Positions 34,316 through 43,404 of a DNA stretch of 64,000 nt are shown piece by piece. The notes under the pieces are model-generated. The model saw only the letters and a program-made list of their open reading frames with translations, was not told the DNA's origin and made no database searches. Every line of letters begins with the position of its first letter. Positions within the stretch are counted from its first letter, which is position 1. Source of the DNA: Pelomonas sp963992225 (GTDB lineage Bacteria > Pseudomonadota > Gammaproteobacteria > Burkholderiales > Burkholderiaceae_C); NCBI GenBank assembly GCA_963992225.1, contig CAXDTK010000001.1, positions 1-64,000 on the forward strand, given 5' to 3'. The position numbers were made by a program, and so were the translations under genes.

Positions 34316-35449
34316 TCAGAACAAGTCCGCGAGCGGGTTAGTGCCGCGCGGCTGCAGATGGGCAGCGACGTGTGCACGCCAGCCCACTTCATCCAATGCG
34401 TCAAGGGTGGCTGGCTGCCAGCGTGGCTGCTTGTCCTTGTCGACCAGCAATGCGCGCACGCCCTCGGCGAAGTCCGCGTGCATGCAGCAACCCACCGAGG
34501 CTTGCCATTCGAGACGAAAAACCTCGGCCAGGGAGCCGTGGCGCAGCCGTCGCTGCAACGCCAGCGCCAGCTCGGCCGAGCTTGGGGAGCCTTTGGTGAA
34601 GGCGGTGCCGGCCTGGGCCAACCAAGGATCGGCATCCGCCGTCAAGGCGGTAAGGCGTGGCGCCAGATCCTGCAAGCGCTGGTGCTGACCAACCAGCTCG
34701 CGAATACGATCACGGTGCTCGCGGACCGGCGACGCCGGAAGTTCGGTCGGCCGAAGCGCTTTGGCCTGCAAGAGCCGGCTCAGCGCGGCACGATCGGTTT
34801 CGGCATCGCCTTGCCAAAGGGCGGCTGCGATGGCTTTCAGCACGGCACCCTGGTCTTCGTGCCGCAGCACGAAGTCGGCCAATTGGACCTCCAGCGCGTC
34901 GGCGGCGTTCAGCGAAACACCGGTCAGCGCCAAGAACTCGCCCAGGCCACCGGGCAGGCGCGCGAGGAACCAACTGCCGCCCACATCCGGGTAGAGGCCG
35001 ATGGTGATCTCAGGCATCGCCAGCCGCGTCTTCAACGTCGCAACTCGGTGAGAGGCGCCAGCCATCAGCCCAATACCACCGCCCATCACGATGCCGTGGC
35101 CCCAGCACACAATGGGCTTGGGATAGGTGTGGATGAGATAGTCCAGCCGGTACTCGCGCTCGAAGAAGGCCGCGGGCTCGGCCGGCACCTCGCCTCGCGG
35201 CGTGGCCTTGATGGCGCCATAGAGGCCCACCACGTCGCCACCGGCGCAGAAGGCCTTGTCACCCGCCGCGTCGAGCCAGACGCCGGCAATTTGAGGGTCG
35301 ACCGCCCAGGCGCGCAACTGTGCATCCAGGAGATCCACCATCGGCAGCGACAGTGCATTGAGGCTAGCCGGCGCATTCAGTGTCGCGCGACCGAAGCAGT
35401 GGCTGCCAGCGGTCGCGATCTCGGAAAACAAGACAGGCGCGTCGCTCAT
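34316..35449 (-). CDS. 3-hydroxyisobutyryl-CoA hydrolase
   Basis: 377 residues, longer than a simple crotonase, as HIBCH enzymes are. The oxyanion hole (KAFCAGGDVVGLYG) and WGHGIVMGGGIGLMAGASHR carry family residues, and the C-terminal extension is rich in helices. It releases free 3-hydroxyisobutyrate for MmsB. Its ATG overlaps the stop of the upstream enoyl-CoA hydratase (TAATG), indicating translational coupling. Confidence 0.92.
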   Translation of the reverse strand: MSDAPVLFSEIATAGSHCFGRATLNAPASLNALSLPMVDLLDAQLRAWAVDPQIAGVWLDAAGDKAFCAGGDVVGLYGAIKATPRGEVPAEPAAFFEREYRLDYLIHTYPKPIVCWGHGIVMGGGIGLMAGASHRVATLKTRLAMPEITIGLYPDVGGSWFLARLPGGLGEFLALTGVSLNAADALEVQLADFVLRHEDQGAVLKAIAAALWQGDAETDRAALSRLLQAKALRPTELPASPVREHRDRIRELVGQHQRLQDLAPRLTALTADADPWLAQAGTAFTKGSPSSAELALALQRRLRHGSLAEVFRLEWQASVGCCMHADFAEGVRALLVDKDKQPRWQPATLDALDEVGWRAHVAAHLQPRGTNPLADLF

Positions 35450-36237
35450 TAGCCGTTCTTCCACTGTGGTGCGCGCTTGGAGAGGAAGGCGCCCACGCCT
35501 TCACGCTGATCCTCGGTATCGAAGAGAGCGACGAACGCCTCACGCTCAGATGGCAACTGGCCATGCGGGCCAGCGTAGCGTGCTCCCTGGATTAGGCGCT
35601 TGCAGGCGCGCACGGCGCTGGGGCTCTGCTTGGCAACCTTGTCGGCCAGCGCGAGTGCGGTAGCCAGGCCCTGACCCTTCTCGGCCAGTTCATCGGCCAG
35701 GCCAATTCGCAGCGCCGTGGCGGCGTCTACGCGTTCACCGAGCAGCACCATGCGCTTGGCCCAGCTCTCGCCGATGGTCCAGGACAACCACTGCGTGCCG
35801 CCCGCGCAAGGCAGTAGACCCACGCTGGCTTCGGGCAGCGCGAGCTGCGCATGCGATTCGACGACGCGCAAGTCGCAGGCCAACGCGCATTCCAGCCCAC
35901 CACCCATCGCATAGCCGTTGATGGCGGCGATGCTGACGCCCCGGAAGGCGGCCAGCGTCTCGAAGGCTTCTCCGAAGCGCTGGGCCATCGTCGCGGCGCG
36001 TCCCTTGTCGCCATCGGCGAAGAGCTTCAGGTCAGCACCGGCGCTGAAGAACTTTTCGCCGTCGCCAGTGACAACCAACGCATAGATGTCGCGGTCGGCG
36101 TCGAGGTCGCGCACGAGACGCGCGAGCCCGGTCAGGCTCTCGGCCGTCCAGGTATGGGCAGGCGGGTTGTGCAGCGTGATGAGAGCCGTATGGCCGCGCT
36201 TTTCGAGCAGCAGGCCGGGGTAGTCTTGGGTGGTCAT
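35449..36237 (-). CDS. Enoyl-CoA hydratase (methacrylyl-CoA hydratase)
   Basis: 262 residues with the crotonase fold: oxyanion-hole stretch KFFSAGADLKLFADGD, then INGYAMGGGLECALACD, and ALPEASVGLLPCAGGTQ. In this operon it would hydrate methacrylyl-CoA to 3-hydroxyisobutyryl-CoA. The start was set at the ATG at 36237, because an upstream 49-codon extension would overlap the dehydrogenase end. Confidence 0.92.
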   Translation of the reverse strand: MTTQDYPGLLLEKRGHTALITLHNPPAHTWTAESLTGLARLVRDLDADRDIYALVVTGDGEKFFSAGADLKLFADGDKGRAATMAQRFGEAFETLAAFRGVSIAAINGYAMGGGLECALACDLRVVESHAQLALPEASVGLLPCAGGTQWLSWTIGESWAKRMVLLGERVDAATALRIGLADELAEKGQGLATALALADKVAKQSPSAVRACKRLIQGARYAGPHGQLPSEREAFVALFDTEDQREGVGAFLSKRAPQWKNG

Positions 36238-36253
36238 GGTTGGTGGGAGTGGG

Positions 36254-37414
36254 TTAGCGGATCGCGTCGCCCGCGTCTTCCTGCAGCACACGGCGGGAGA
36301 CGATGACGCGCATGATTTCGTTGGTGCCTTCGAGAATCTGGTGCACGCGGGTGTCGCGTGCCAGCCGTTCCAGCGGAAACTCATTCAGGTAGCCATAGCC
36401 ACCGTGCAGTTGCAGGGCTTCGTTGCAGACGGCGAAACCAATGTCGGTGGCGAAGCGCTTGGCCATCGCGCAGTAGGTGCAGGCCTCAACGTGGCACGCA
36501 TCCAACTTGAATGCCGCCAGGCGCACCATCTGGCGCGCGGCAACCAGCTCGGTAGCCATGTCCGCCAAGCGGAACTGCAACGCCTGCAGACTGGCCAGCG
36601 GCTGGCCGAACTGCTGGCGCTCGTGCAGGTAACGCCGCGCGGCGTCAAGCGCGCCCTGCGCGCCGCCAACGGAGCAGGTCGCAATGTTGATGCGTCCGCC
36701 GTCCAGCCCCTTCATCGCAATGCGGAAGCCCTGGCCTTCCTCGCCCAGCAGGCATTCGGGGCCGACGCGAACGTTGTCGAACGCGATGGCGCGTGTGGGC
36801 TGGCTGTTCCAACCCATCTTGTGCTCCTTCTTGCCGTAGCTGACGCCTAGCGCATCGGCTGGCACTGCGAAGGCCGAGATGCCGGCCGGTCCGGCGCCGC
36901 CGGTGCGCGCCATCAGCACCAGCACGTCGGTGACACCGGCGCCAGAGATGAAGGCCTTGCCCCCGTTGATGACCCAGTGCTCGCCGTCCCATTCCGCCTT
37001 CGTCTTCAGCGCGCCAGCATCGGAGCCGGCACCGGGTTCGGTCAGGCAGTAGGAGGCGAGTTTGCGGCCGCTGGCCAGATCGTGTCCCCAGCGCTCGCAA
37101 ACGGCATCGCTGCCCCAGCTACCCAGCATCCACGTGGCCATGTTGTGGATGGTGATGAAGGCTGTCGTCGATGGATCGACCGCGGCCAGTTCCTCGAAGA
37201 CGACGGTGGCATCCAGCCGCGGCAGCGCGAGGCCACCGATGCGCTCGGGCGCGTACAGCCCGCAGAAGCCCAGCTCGCCCGCTGCCGCGATGGCCTGACG
37301 CGGGAATGCCTGCTCGCGGTCCCACTGGGCCGCGAACGGCGCCAGCTCGCTGCGGGCAAACGTGCGCGCAGCCTCCCCAAAGGCGCGTTGTTCTTCGTTC
37401 AGCTCGAATTCCAT
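36254..37414 (-). CDS. Acyl-CoA dehydrogenase (isobutyryl-CoA type)
   Basis: 386-residue FAD flavoenzyme. The signature SYCLTEPGAGSDAGALKT and the C-terminal LQLHGGYGYLNEFPLERLARD with QILEGTNEIMR are intact. Linkage to mmsA, mmsB and HIB-CoA hydrolase points to isobutyryl-CoA as substrate, though other short branched acyl-CoAs are possible. It lies 18 bp after mmsA. Confidence 0.93.
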   Translation of the reverse strand: MEFELNEEQRAFGEAARTFARSELAPFAAQWDREQAFPRQAIAAAGELGFCGLYAPERIGGLALPRLDATVVFEELAAVDPSTTAFITIHNMATWMLGSWGSDAVCERWGHDLASGRKLASYCLTEPGAGSDAGALKTKAEWDGEHWVINGGKAFISGAGVTDVLVLMARTGGAGPAGISAFAVPADALGVSYGKKEHKMGWNSQPTRAIAFDNVRVGPECLLGEEGQGFRIAMKGLDGGRINIATCSVGGAQGALDAARRYLHERQQFGQPLASLQALQFRLADMATELVAARQMVRLAAFKLDACHVEACTYCAMAKRFATDIGFAVCNEALQLHGGYGYLNEFPLERLARDTRVHQILEGTNEIMRVIVSRRVLQEDAGDAIR

Positions 37415-37432
37415 CGCGGTGCCGGCTCGGGC

Positions 37433-38941
37433 TTACTTCAACGCAATGGTCGTGTTGACGCCCGTGCTGACGTCGTCCTCGAACCAGCGCGCGGTGACCG
37501 TCTTGGTCTGCGTGTAGAAAAGGACCACTTGTTTGCCGTAGGGGCCCAGGTCGCCCAGCTTGGAGCCGCGTGAGCCGGTAAACGAGAAGAGCGGCACAGG
37601 CACTGGGATAGGCACGTTGATGCCCACCTGGCCCACCTCGATCTCCTCCTCGAACTTGCGAGCCGCCGCGCCCGACTGCGTGAAGATGGCCGTGCCGTTG
37701 CCGTTCGGGTTGGCGTTGGTGATCGCGATGGCCTCATCCATCGTCTCGGCCTCTACGATGCACAGCACCGGGCCGAAGATTTCCTGCTCGTAGACCGACA
37801 TGCCCGGCCTCACGCCGCTGAAGATGGTCGGGCCGACGAAGTTGCCTTCCTTCAGTGCGCCGGGCAGCGACGGTATGCGGCCGTCTAACTCCAGCTGGGC
37901 GCCGTCCTCGACACCTCGGGCGATCAACGCCTCGACGCGCTCGCGCGCTGCACAGGAGATCAGCGGGCCGACGTCCGTTGATGCCGAGTCGCCGGCACCC
38001 ACGCTGAGCTTCTTGGCGCGCGCCACCAGGTCAGGCACCCACTTGCGGGCTTCGCCCACCAGCACGGCCACCGAAACCGCCATGCAGCGCTGGCCGGCAG
38101 CGCCGAAAGCAGCACCGGCAAGCGCGTTGAGCGTCTGCTCCTTGTGTGCGTCCGGCAGCACGATGGCGTGGTTTTTCGCGCCCATCATGCACTGCACACG
38201 CTTGCCGGCCAGGCTGGCGCGCTCGTAGACGTGCGTGCCCACACGGGTGGAGCCGACGAAGGAGATCGCTTTCACGTCCGGGTGGTCGCACAGCGCGTTG
38301 ACGACGTGCTCGCCACCGTGCACCACGTTCAGTACGCCGGGCGGGACGCCGGCTTCCAGCGCCAGTTCCACAAGGCGCATCGTCACCAGCGGGTCCTGCT
38401 CCGAGGGCTTGAGCACGAAGGTGTTGCCGGTGGCGATGGCCATCGGAAACATCCACAGCGGGATCATGGCTGGAAAGTTGAATGGTGTGATGCCGGCGCA
38501 CACACCCAGGGGCTGCAGCAGCGTGTAGGTGTCTACCCCGCCGGCCACGTTGTGGGCGCGCTCGCCCATCTGCAAGCTGCCGATGTTGGCGGCGTGCTCC
38601 ACCACTTCGAGGCCGCGGAACACGTCGCCCTCGGCATCAGCCAGCGTCTTGCCCTGCTCGGCGGTCAGCGTTGCGGCGAGGGATTTGATGTTGTCGCGGA
38701 TGAGTTGCTGCAGCTTCAGGAAGATGCGCGCGCGCTGGCCGATGGGCGTCTTACGCCAGGTCTTGAAAGCGGCCTGGGCCGACGCGATGGCCGCTGCGAC
38801 CTCATCGGCCGTGGCCATGGGCACGCGCGCCAGGCGTTCCTGGGTGGCCGGGTTGACCACCTCGCGCCATTCGGTGCTCTTGGATTGCACGAATTCGCCG
38901 TTGATTAGCAACGGAACATGGGGCAGGTTATCGCGGCTCAT
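37433..38941 (-). CDS. mmsA: Methylmalonate-semialdehyde dehydrogenase (CoA-acylating)
   Basis: 502 residues, ALDH superfamily. NAD-binding and catalytic regions are GVCAGITPFNFPAMIPLWMF, FVGSTRVGTHVYERA, and FGAAGQRCMAVS containing the catalytic Cys. It converts methylmalonate semialdehyde to propionyl-CoA. It is first in the five-gene valine/isobutyrate operon (mmsA, acyl-CoA dehydrogenase, hydratase, hydrolase, mmsB). The start at 38941 has AGGAGACTTC upstream. Confidence 0.96.
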   Translation of the reverse strand: MSRDNLPHVPLLINGEFVQSKSTEWREVVNPATQERLARVPMATADEVAAAIASAQAAFKTWRKTPIGQRARIFLKLQQLIRDNIKSLAATLTAEQGKTLADAEGDVFRGLEVVEHAANIGSLQMGERAHNVAGGVDTYTLLQPLGVCAGITPFNFPAMIPLWMFPMAIATGNTFVLKPSEQDPLVTMRLVELALEAGVPPGVLNVVHGGEHVVNALCDHPDVKAISFVGSTRVGTHVYERASLAGKRVQCMMGAKNHAIVLPDAHKEQTLNALAGAAFGAAGQRCMAVSVAVLVGEARKWVPDLVARAKKLSVGAGDSASTDVGPLISCAARERVEALIARGVEDGAQLELDGRIPSLPGALKEGNFVGPTIFSGVRPGMSVYEQEIFGPVLCIVEAETMDEAIAITNANPNGNGTAIFTQSGAAARKFEEEIEVGQVGINVPIPVPVPLFSFTGSRGSKLGDLGPYGKQVVLFYTQTKTVTARWFEDDVSTGVNTTIALK

Positions 38942-38991
38942 GAAGTCTCCTAGACAGGTCAATTGATTTCACACAGAATCTATCCACACGC

Positions 38992-39022
38992 TTCACATCG
39001 ATCAACAAGTGGTTGATGTGAA
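38992..39022. promoter_or_regulatory. Nested inverted repeat in the mmsA/regulator divergent promoter
   Basis: TTCACATC (38992-38999) pairs with GATGTGAA (39015-39022), and within it ATCAAC (39001) pairs with GTTGAT (39012). The site lies midway between mmsA and the divergent regulator and is a probable operator. A separate perfect palindrome, ACTTTGCAAAGT (39070-39081), resembles the TTTGCAAA boxes of RamB/PrpR regulators. Confidence 0.6.
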
Positions 39023-39056
39023 AAGGAAAAACTGCAAATCACTTCGCAATCAATCC

Positions 39057-40544
39057 GTGAAAGCTGCGAACTTTGCAAAGTCGGATGCACCCGGCCGAAA
39101 GCTCTTCGTCGGCCCGCGCCTGCGCCGGCTGCGCGAACAACTGGGCTGGAACCAGAGCCAACTCGCGGCCCGGCTGGAGCTGTCGCTGAGCTACATCTCC
39201 CAGATCGAGACCAACCAACGACCCGTCACGGCCGGCGTGCTGCTCAAGCTGGCCGAGGTCTTCGGCGGCGACGTCGCGCAGTTCTCTGAGGAGCAGGACA
39301 AGCGGCTGCTCACCGAGCTGGATGCCGCGCTGAACGACCGCACGCTCGGCCACGACCCTCCTCATGCCGCTCAGCTTGCCCGCCTCGTTGAGCAGGCGCC
39401 CGAACTGGCCGAGGCTTATGTGGCGCTGTACCAGCGCCATCAGCGCCTGCAGGATGAGCACGCCCAACTCATCGACCGCTTCTACGGCGAGCAGGGACAG
39501 GATCTCGGTACCGGCCAGCCTCCCGCGTGGACGGCGCCGCTGCCGCACGAAGAAGTGCGCGACTTCTTCAACCGGCGCAACAACTACATTGACGGGTTGG
39601 ATCGCTTGGCCGAAGCGCTCGCGCAGGATCTGGTGCTACAGCCAGCCGAGCGTGCCGCGTCGCTACGCGAGGCCCTGCTGCAACGCTGCGGCGTGACCGT
39701 CGAGCCGCTAACTGACCCAGGCGACGCTGGCCTGCTGCGTCACTACGATGCCCGCCGCCGACGCCTAAGCCTGCCGTCGCATCTGACTGATGCACAACAA
39801 GCCTTCCAGATGGCCACGCAGTACGCGCTGCTGGCTGCGGCCGACGCCTTCGCCGCCGAAGTTCGCGAAGCTGGCTTCTCCGATGATGCAACGCGCGCGC
39901 TGGCCCGCCAGGGCCTGGCCCACTACTTCGCTGGTGCGGTGCTGCTGCCCTACGGGGCCTTCCTCGACGCCGCGCGCGGCTGCCGCTATGACGTGGAGTT
40001 GCTGCAGCAGCGCTTCCACGTCAGCTTCGAGACCATCTGCCACCGACTGTCCACGCTGCAGCGCAATGGGGCTCGCGGCGTACCGTTCTACTTCGTGCGA
40101 GTCGACCAGGCGGGCAATATCTCCAAGCGCCAGAGTGCCACGAGCTTCCATTTCGCCCGCCACGGTGGCGCCTGCCCGCTGTGGAACGTACATGAGGCCT
40201 TCGCCCAGCCCGGCCGCATCCTGACCCAGATCGCCGAGATGCCCGATGGCAGCCGCTTCTTCGGCATCGCCCGCACCATCGAGCGGCACGGCAGCGGTGG
40301 CTTTCGGGCTCAGCGCAAGCTCTTTGCCATTGGCCTGGGCTGCGATCTCGCGCATGCGCGTGAGCTTGTCTATGCGGACGGACTGGACTTCGGCCGCTCA
40401 GCACAGGCTGTACTCATTGGGCCCGGTTGTCGCGTGTGTCCGCGGGAGCACTGCGTACAGCGAGCGTTCCCTCCGGCGGGCAAGCTGCTGGTAGCAGACA
40501 GCGACAGGGAGTCGCTGGTGTCGTACAGGTTCAGTCCTGGCTAA
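39057..40544 (+). CDS. ScfR/RamB-like XRE regulator of short-chain acyl-CoA metabolism
   Basis: About 495 residues. An N-terminal XRE HTH (GWNQSQLAARLELSLSYISQIETNQRP) is followed by a long effector region. A C-terminal Cys cluster (GPGCRVCPREHCVQR) is typical of the short-chain fatty acyl regulator/DUF2083 family that includes mycobacterial RamB and PrpR. It is divergent from the isobutyryl-CoA operon and so likely senses an acyl-CoA or propionyl-CoA intermediate. The start is uncertain: GTG 39009 lies inside an operator-like dyad and GTG 39057 lacks a clear ribosome site. Confidence 0.85.
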   Translation: MKAANFAKSDAPGRKLFVGPRLRRLREQLGWNQSQLAARLELSLSYISQIETNQRPVTAGVLLKLAEVFGGDVAQFSEEQDKRLLTELDAALNDRTLGHDPPHAAQLARLVEQAPELAEAYVALYQRHQRLQDEHAQLIDRFYGEQGQDLGTGQPPAWTAPLPHEEVRDFFNRRNNYIDGLDRLAEALAQDLVLQPAERAASLREALLQRCGVTVEPLTDPGDAGLLRHYDARRRRLSLPSHLTDAQQAFQMATQYALLAAADAFAAEVREAGFSDDATRALARQGLAHYFAGAVLLPYGAFLDAARGCRYDVELLQQRFHVSFETICHRLSTLQRNGARGVPFYFVRVDQAGNISKRQSATSFHFARHGGACPLWNVHEAFAQPGRILTQIAEMPDGSRFFGIARTIERHGSGGFRAQRKLFAIGLGCDLAHARELVYADGLDFGRSAQAVLIGPGCRVCPREHCVQRAFPPAGKLLVADSDRESLVSYRFSPG

Positions 40545-40815
40545 CGACATGACAGAGCATTTGGCCGAAGCAGCATGGCGTGCGACTGTCAGAAATCGTA
40601 TGCGGCCTGTCGGGATTGGTGTGGTGTAGCACTAGCCTCTTGTCTCCTCAGTGCCCGCAGGTTGATTCGGCCGCCAGCATTCGGGTTCAGTGCTGCTGGC
40701 CAGCGCGCGCGTCCGTCGCACTGGCACTGGGGCGCACGCCTGGCAACCGGCGCCACCCTCCCAGCGCGCTGCGCGTGTTGGACGTGTATGGCCTGATAGA
40801 TGGGAGAAAACAAAT

Positions 40816-41730
40816 ATGAACATGCGTCATATCGAGGCGTTCATCGCGGTGGCCGGTGAACTGCACTTCGGCCGGGCCGCGAAGCGCCTGCACATCGAGC
40901 AGTCGCCACTATCGCGCCGGATCGGTCGCCTGGAAGCCGACCTTGGCGTGACCTTGCTCCACCGCAACGGACGCGGCGTGCGTCTGACCACAGCCGGGCA
41001 GGTATTCCTGGAAGATGCCCGGCGTGTGATGCTGGCCTGCGAGCAGGCGCAGGCCCGCGCGCGGGCCGTCGCGGCGGGCTATCACGGCACGCTGCGCATC
41101 GGGCTGGCGGGCGACATCGGGCGCACGCGTCTGGCGGCGCTGCTTGCGCTGTGCCGCCAGGAGGCGCCGGAGGTCTGCATCCGGCTGTCCGAAGTGCCGT
41201 TGGCGCAACTCCTGGACGGGCTCGCTGCGAGCTTCTTCGACGCCGGCCTTGCGTCGGTCGGACACGTGGAAGGCGAGATCGTGGCGGTGCCGCTGTGGCG
41301 CGACCCGTTCCTGGTGGCCTTGCCGGCGCGGCACCCACTGCTGGCATACAAGGAAGTTCCGCTGCAGGAAGTGGTGAAGTATTCGCTGGTGCTGTGCGAC
41401 CCGCAGGTGTGCGACGGTTGCCACGAGCAGCGGGAACATCTGTTCCGCTCCGCAGGCGTGCGGCCGACGATCACCGAGTGCGTCAGCACCCATTCGCTGA
41501 TGCTGGCCCTGGTGGCCGCGGGCTATGGCGTGGGCTTTTCCAGCGCGGCGCATCTCGAAGGCTGCACGCAAGCCGATGTGGTGGCACGACCGCTTGCAGA
41601 ACGGGACGCCTCGTTGACGACGCATCTGCTGCGGCCGCATGGCGTCATACCGGAACCCTTGCGTCAATTCATCGACCGCGCGGAACGGGTTGCTGGCACA
41701 CAAGATGCTGGCGATCAACGTCCGGTATGA
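40816..41730 (+). CDS. LysR regulator in the position of ICEclc BisR
   Basis: 304 residues. The HTH is intact (GELHFGRAAKRLHIEQSPLSRRIGRLEADLG) and the effector domain is complete, with an unusual CDPQVCDGCHEQR cysteine cluster near residue 200. In ICEclc a LysR protein of this size (BisR) lies upstream of alpA-parA-shi-parB and starts the transfer-competence cascade. The gene order here is the same except for one extra gene (42259). The functional match is inferred from order, from memory of that system. The ATG at 40816 has GGGAGAAAAC upstream. Confidence 0.75.
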   Translation: MNMRHIEAFIAVAGELHFGRAAKRLHIEQSPLSRRIGRLEADLGVTLLHRNGRGVRLTTAGQVFLEDARRVMLACEQAQARARAVAAGYHGTLRIGLAGDIGRTRLAALLALCRQEAPEVCIRLSEVPLAQLLDGLAASFFDAGLASVGHVEGEIVAVPLWRDPFLVALPARHPLLAYKEVPLQEVVKYSLVLCDPQVCDGCHEQREHLFRSAGVRPTITECVSTHSLMLALVAAGYGVGFSSAAHLEGCTQADVVARPLAERDASLTTHLLRPHGVIPEPLRQFIDRAERVAGTQDAGDQRPV

Positions 41731-41880
41731 CATAGGGGCTTTAGATCGGATGATGCAATTTCGGTCTGACGCGAGACCCGACCTGCATCGTTATCCGACA
41801 CTCATGCGTCACTGCGGTAGACGGCTAAGGACTAGGGCGATCCGCATGGCACCAGAGGCTGATGCCTGTGAACTGGCGAG

Positions 41881-41934
41881 GTCAGCGCGCTGACGCAGAA
41901 CGCATGAGCTTTGCATGGATGCAAACCAGCTCAT
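41881..41934. promoter_or_regulatory. Cluster of palindromes in the ICE regulatory gap
   Basis: The 528-bp gap 41731-42258 holds no supported gene. It contains GTCAGCGCGCTGAC (41881-41894) and a nested dyad: ATGAGCT (41904) pairs with AGCTCAT (41928), around TTGCATGGATGCAA (41911-41924). Such stacked dyads look like operators for the adjacent LysR protein or another ICE regulator. Confidence 0.55.
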
Positions 41935-42258
41935 CCGGCAGACGCATTGACGCTTTACCTTCCCCCATTTCCTACGAAAGATTTGCCCTGGTTTTCCGGT
42001 TGAGCGCGGCACCGTCGATGGACGCGCGACATTTCAAATCGTTGCGCCGGTAACAAGATTTTTCGCAGGCGCATTATGGTGGGGCGTATCGGGCATCGCA
42101 AGAAGTGTTTGCCCCTTGTGCGACGCTCGGCTTCAGCGCCGAACCCAACGCTCACCATGTGCCGGCCGGCCCGCGCTCGATCGGGTTCAGGGCAATCGCC
42201 GCGCCCACGTGGGCCGTGCGCGCTTGCCAGTTGTCGATCCGACGATGGGAAGAGCGCG

Positions 42259-43017
42259 ATGACGAAATCGAGTAGCCTTGCCTTTGGTGCTAAGACCTAC
42301 TACCGCCCGATGGAAGCGGCGATCCGCTGGTGCGGGCTGCTGCGATTCGAGCAACGCATTCTGCAAACGCTGAGGCAGCGCGCGATGCCGGAGCCCGGCG
42401 AGTTTCCGCGCTGGCCACTGCTGCGCCTATATGCCGACCGCATCTTCGACGCGCTGACGCATGGCGAGCTGGCCGGCGGCAGGGACGGTATCGTAATGGA
42501 CGGTCAACGGCCGGCGCTGGATGATCCGCAACTGACCGTGCGCCATGTGGACCTCAAAGCGTGGATGACCCACTACTACCCCGGCGAGCGGCCGGGGTTT
42601 TTGTTTGACGAGATTGAACGCGCGGTGCATCCGTTGGTGAGCGTGGACACGCTCAACATCCTGCTGGCCGACCGCGAAGCGGCGAAGGTGCAACTCGCCG
42701 AACTCTTGCAGGTGCACGAGGCGCTGCGCGCCGCGCATGAAGCCCTGGCGAAGGAGCAGGCGGCGCGCGGCGATGCCAACGGCACCTCGCGCGGGCCGGG
42801 ACTGCGCAGCGAAACGACCTATCTCAACATCATCGGCGGGCTGCTGACGCTGCTGCTGGGCAAGTCGCCCTCGGGCGCGGCCTATTCGTCGTTCCACAGC
42901 CTGGATGCCGTGGTGAGCGCACTGCTTGCACACCACGAGGGCCGGCCGGGCCTGAGCGAACGCACCTTGTGGAGCAAGCTCGCGCAGGCGCGCCGCCACC
43001 TCGAAGCGTCGCGCTGA
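42259..43017 (+). CDS. Conserved ICE protein of unknown function
   Basis: 252 residues from the ATG at 42259. There is an N-terminal MTKSSSLAFGAKTYYRPMEAAIRWCGLL, a central acidic/Arg part, a coiled-coil-like segment (VQLAELLQVHEALRAAHEALAKEQAA), and a C-terminal helical end with SERTLWSKLAQARRHLEASR. No catalytic motif is recognised. The position between the LysR gene and alpA suggests a regulatory or partition role. It ends 20 bp before the paired palindromes. Confidence 0.75.
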   Translation: MTKSSSLAFGAKTYYRPMEAAIRWCGLLRFEQRILQTLRQRAMPEPGEFPRWPLLRLYADRIFDALTHGELAGGRDGIVMDGQRPALDDPQLTVRHVDLKAWMTHYYPGERPGFLFDEIERAVHPLVSVDTLNILLADREAAKVQLAELLQVHEALRAAHEALAKEQAARGDANGTSRGPGLRSETTYLNIIGGLLTLLLGKSPSGAAYSSFHSLDAVVSALLAHHEGRPGLSERTLWSKLAQARRHLEASR

Positions 43018-43037
43018 CCTGCGTCCTCGGGCCCGCT

Positions 43038-43070
43038 CTGCAATTGCAGTCGCGCCTTCTGCAATTGCAG
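43038..43070. promoter_or_regulatory. Two identical CTGCAATTGCAG palindromes upstream of alpA
   Basis: Perfect 12-bp palindromes at 43038-43049 and 43059-43070 have identical flanking T bases and 21-bp centre-to-centre spacing (two helical turns). They lie 77 bp before the alpA ATG. This is the arrangement of a cooperative operator pair. Confidence 0.8.
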
Positions 43071-43146
43071 TGATTCCGACGGCGGCCGTCTATTCAATGC
43101 GAGGCACTTTCCGAACAGCGCCAGTGAGCGTCAAGGAGTGTCTCTC

Positions 43147-43365
43147 ATGTCTTCGCAGACCACAGCAACGGCGGCGCCGGCCGAGCACCGCATCCTGCGC
43201 CGCGCCGAAGTCGAGGCCAAGACCGGCTTCAAGCGCGCCCACATCTACAGCCTCATGAAGGAAGGCAAGTTCCCCAAGGCGCTGCGCCTGGGCGTGCGCG
43301 CCGTGGGCTGGGACTCGGTGGAGATCGAGCAGTGGATCGCCGAACGCCTCAACGAGCGCGCCTGA
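43147..43365 (+). CDS. alpA: AlpA-family transcriptional regulator
   Basis: 72 residues, MerR-like winged HTH: RILRRAEVEAKTGFKRAHIYSLMKEGKFPK, then WDSVEIEQWIAERL. AAGGAG lies 8 nt before the ATG. AlpA proteins activate integrase or excision genes on P4-like elements. In ICEclc-type ICEs alpA is the first gene of the partition and activation transcript, as here. Confidence 0.92.
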   Translation: MSSQTTATAAPAEHRILRRAEVEAKTGFKRAHIYSLMKEGKFPKALRLGVRAVGWDSVEIEQWIAERLNERA

Positions 43366-43404
43366 CGCTTCTTCCGGCACATGCCAATCAACCGGGAGAA
43401 GCCC

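Noticed and set aside
39009..39056. Regulator start at GTG 39009
   Set aside because: This stretch forms part of a strong nested inverted repeat and does not resemble the family N-terminus; 39057 was preferred, with low certainty.
43038..43070. Possible start of a CRISPR-like array from two identical repeats
   Set aside because: Only two copies with a 9-bp spacer and perfect palindromy; an operator pair fits, and no cas genes occur. No CRISPR array was seen in the window.
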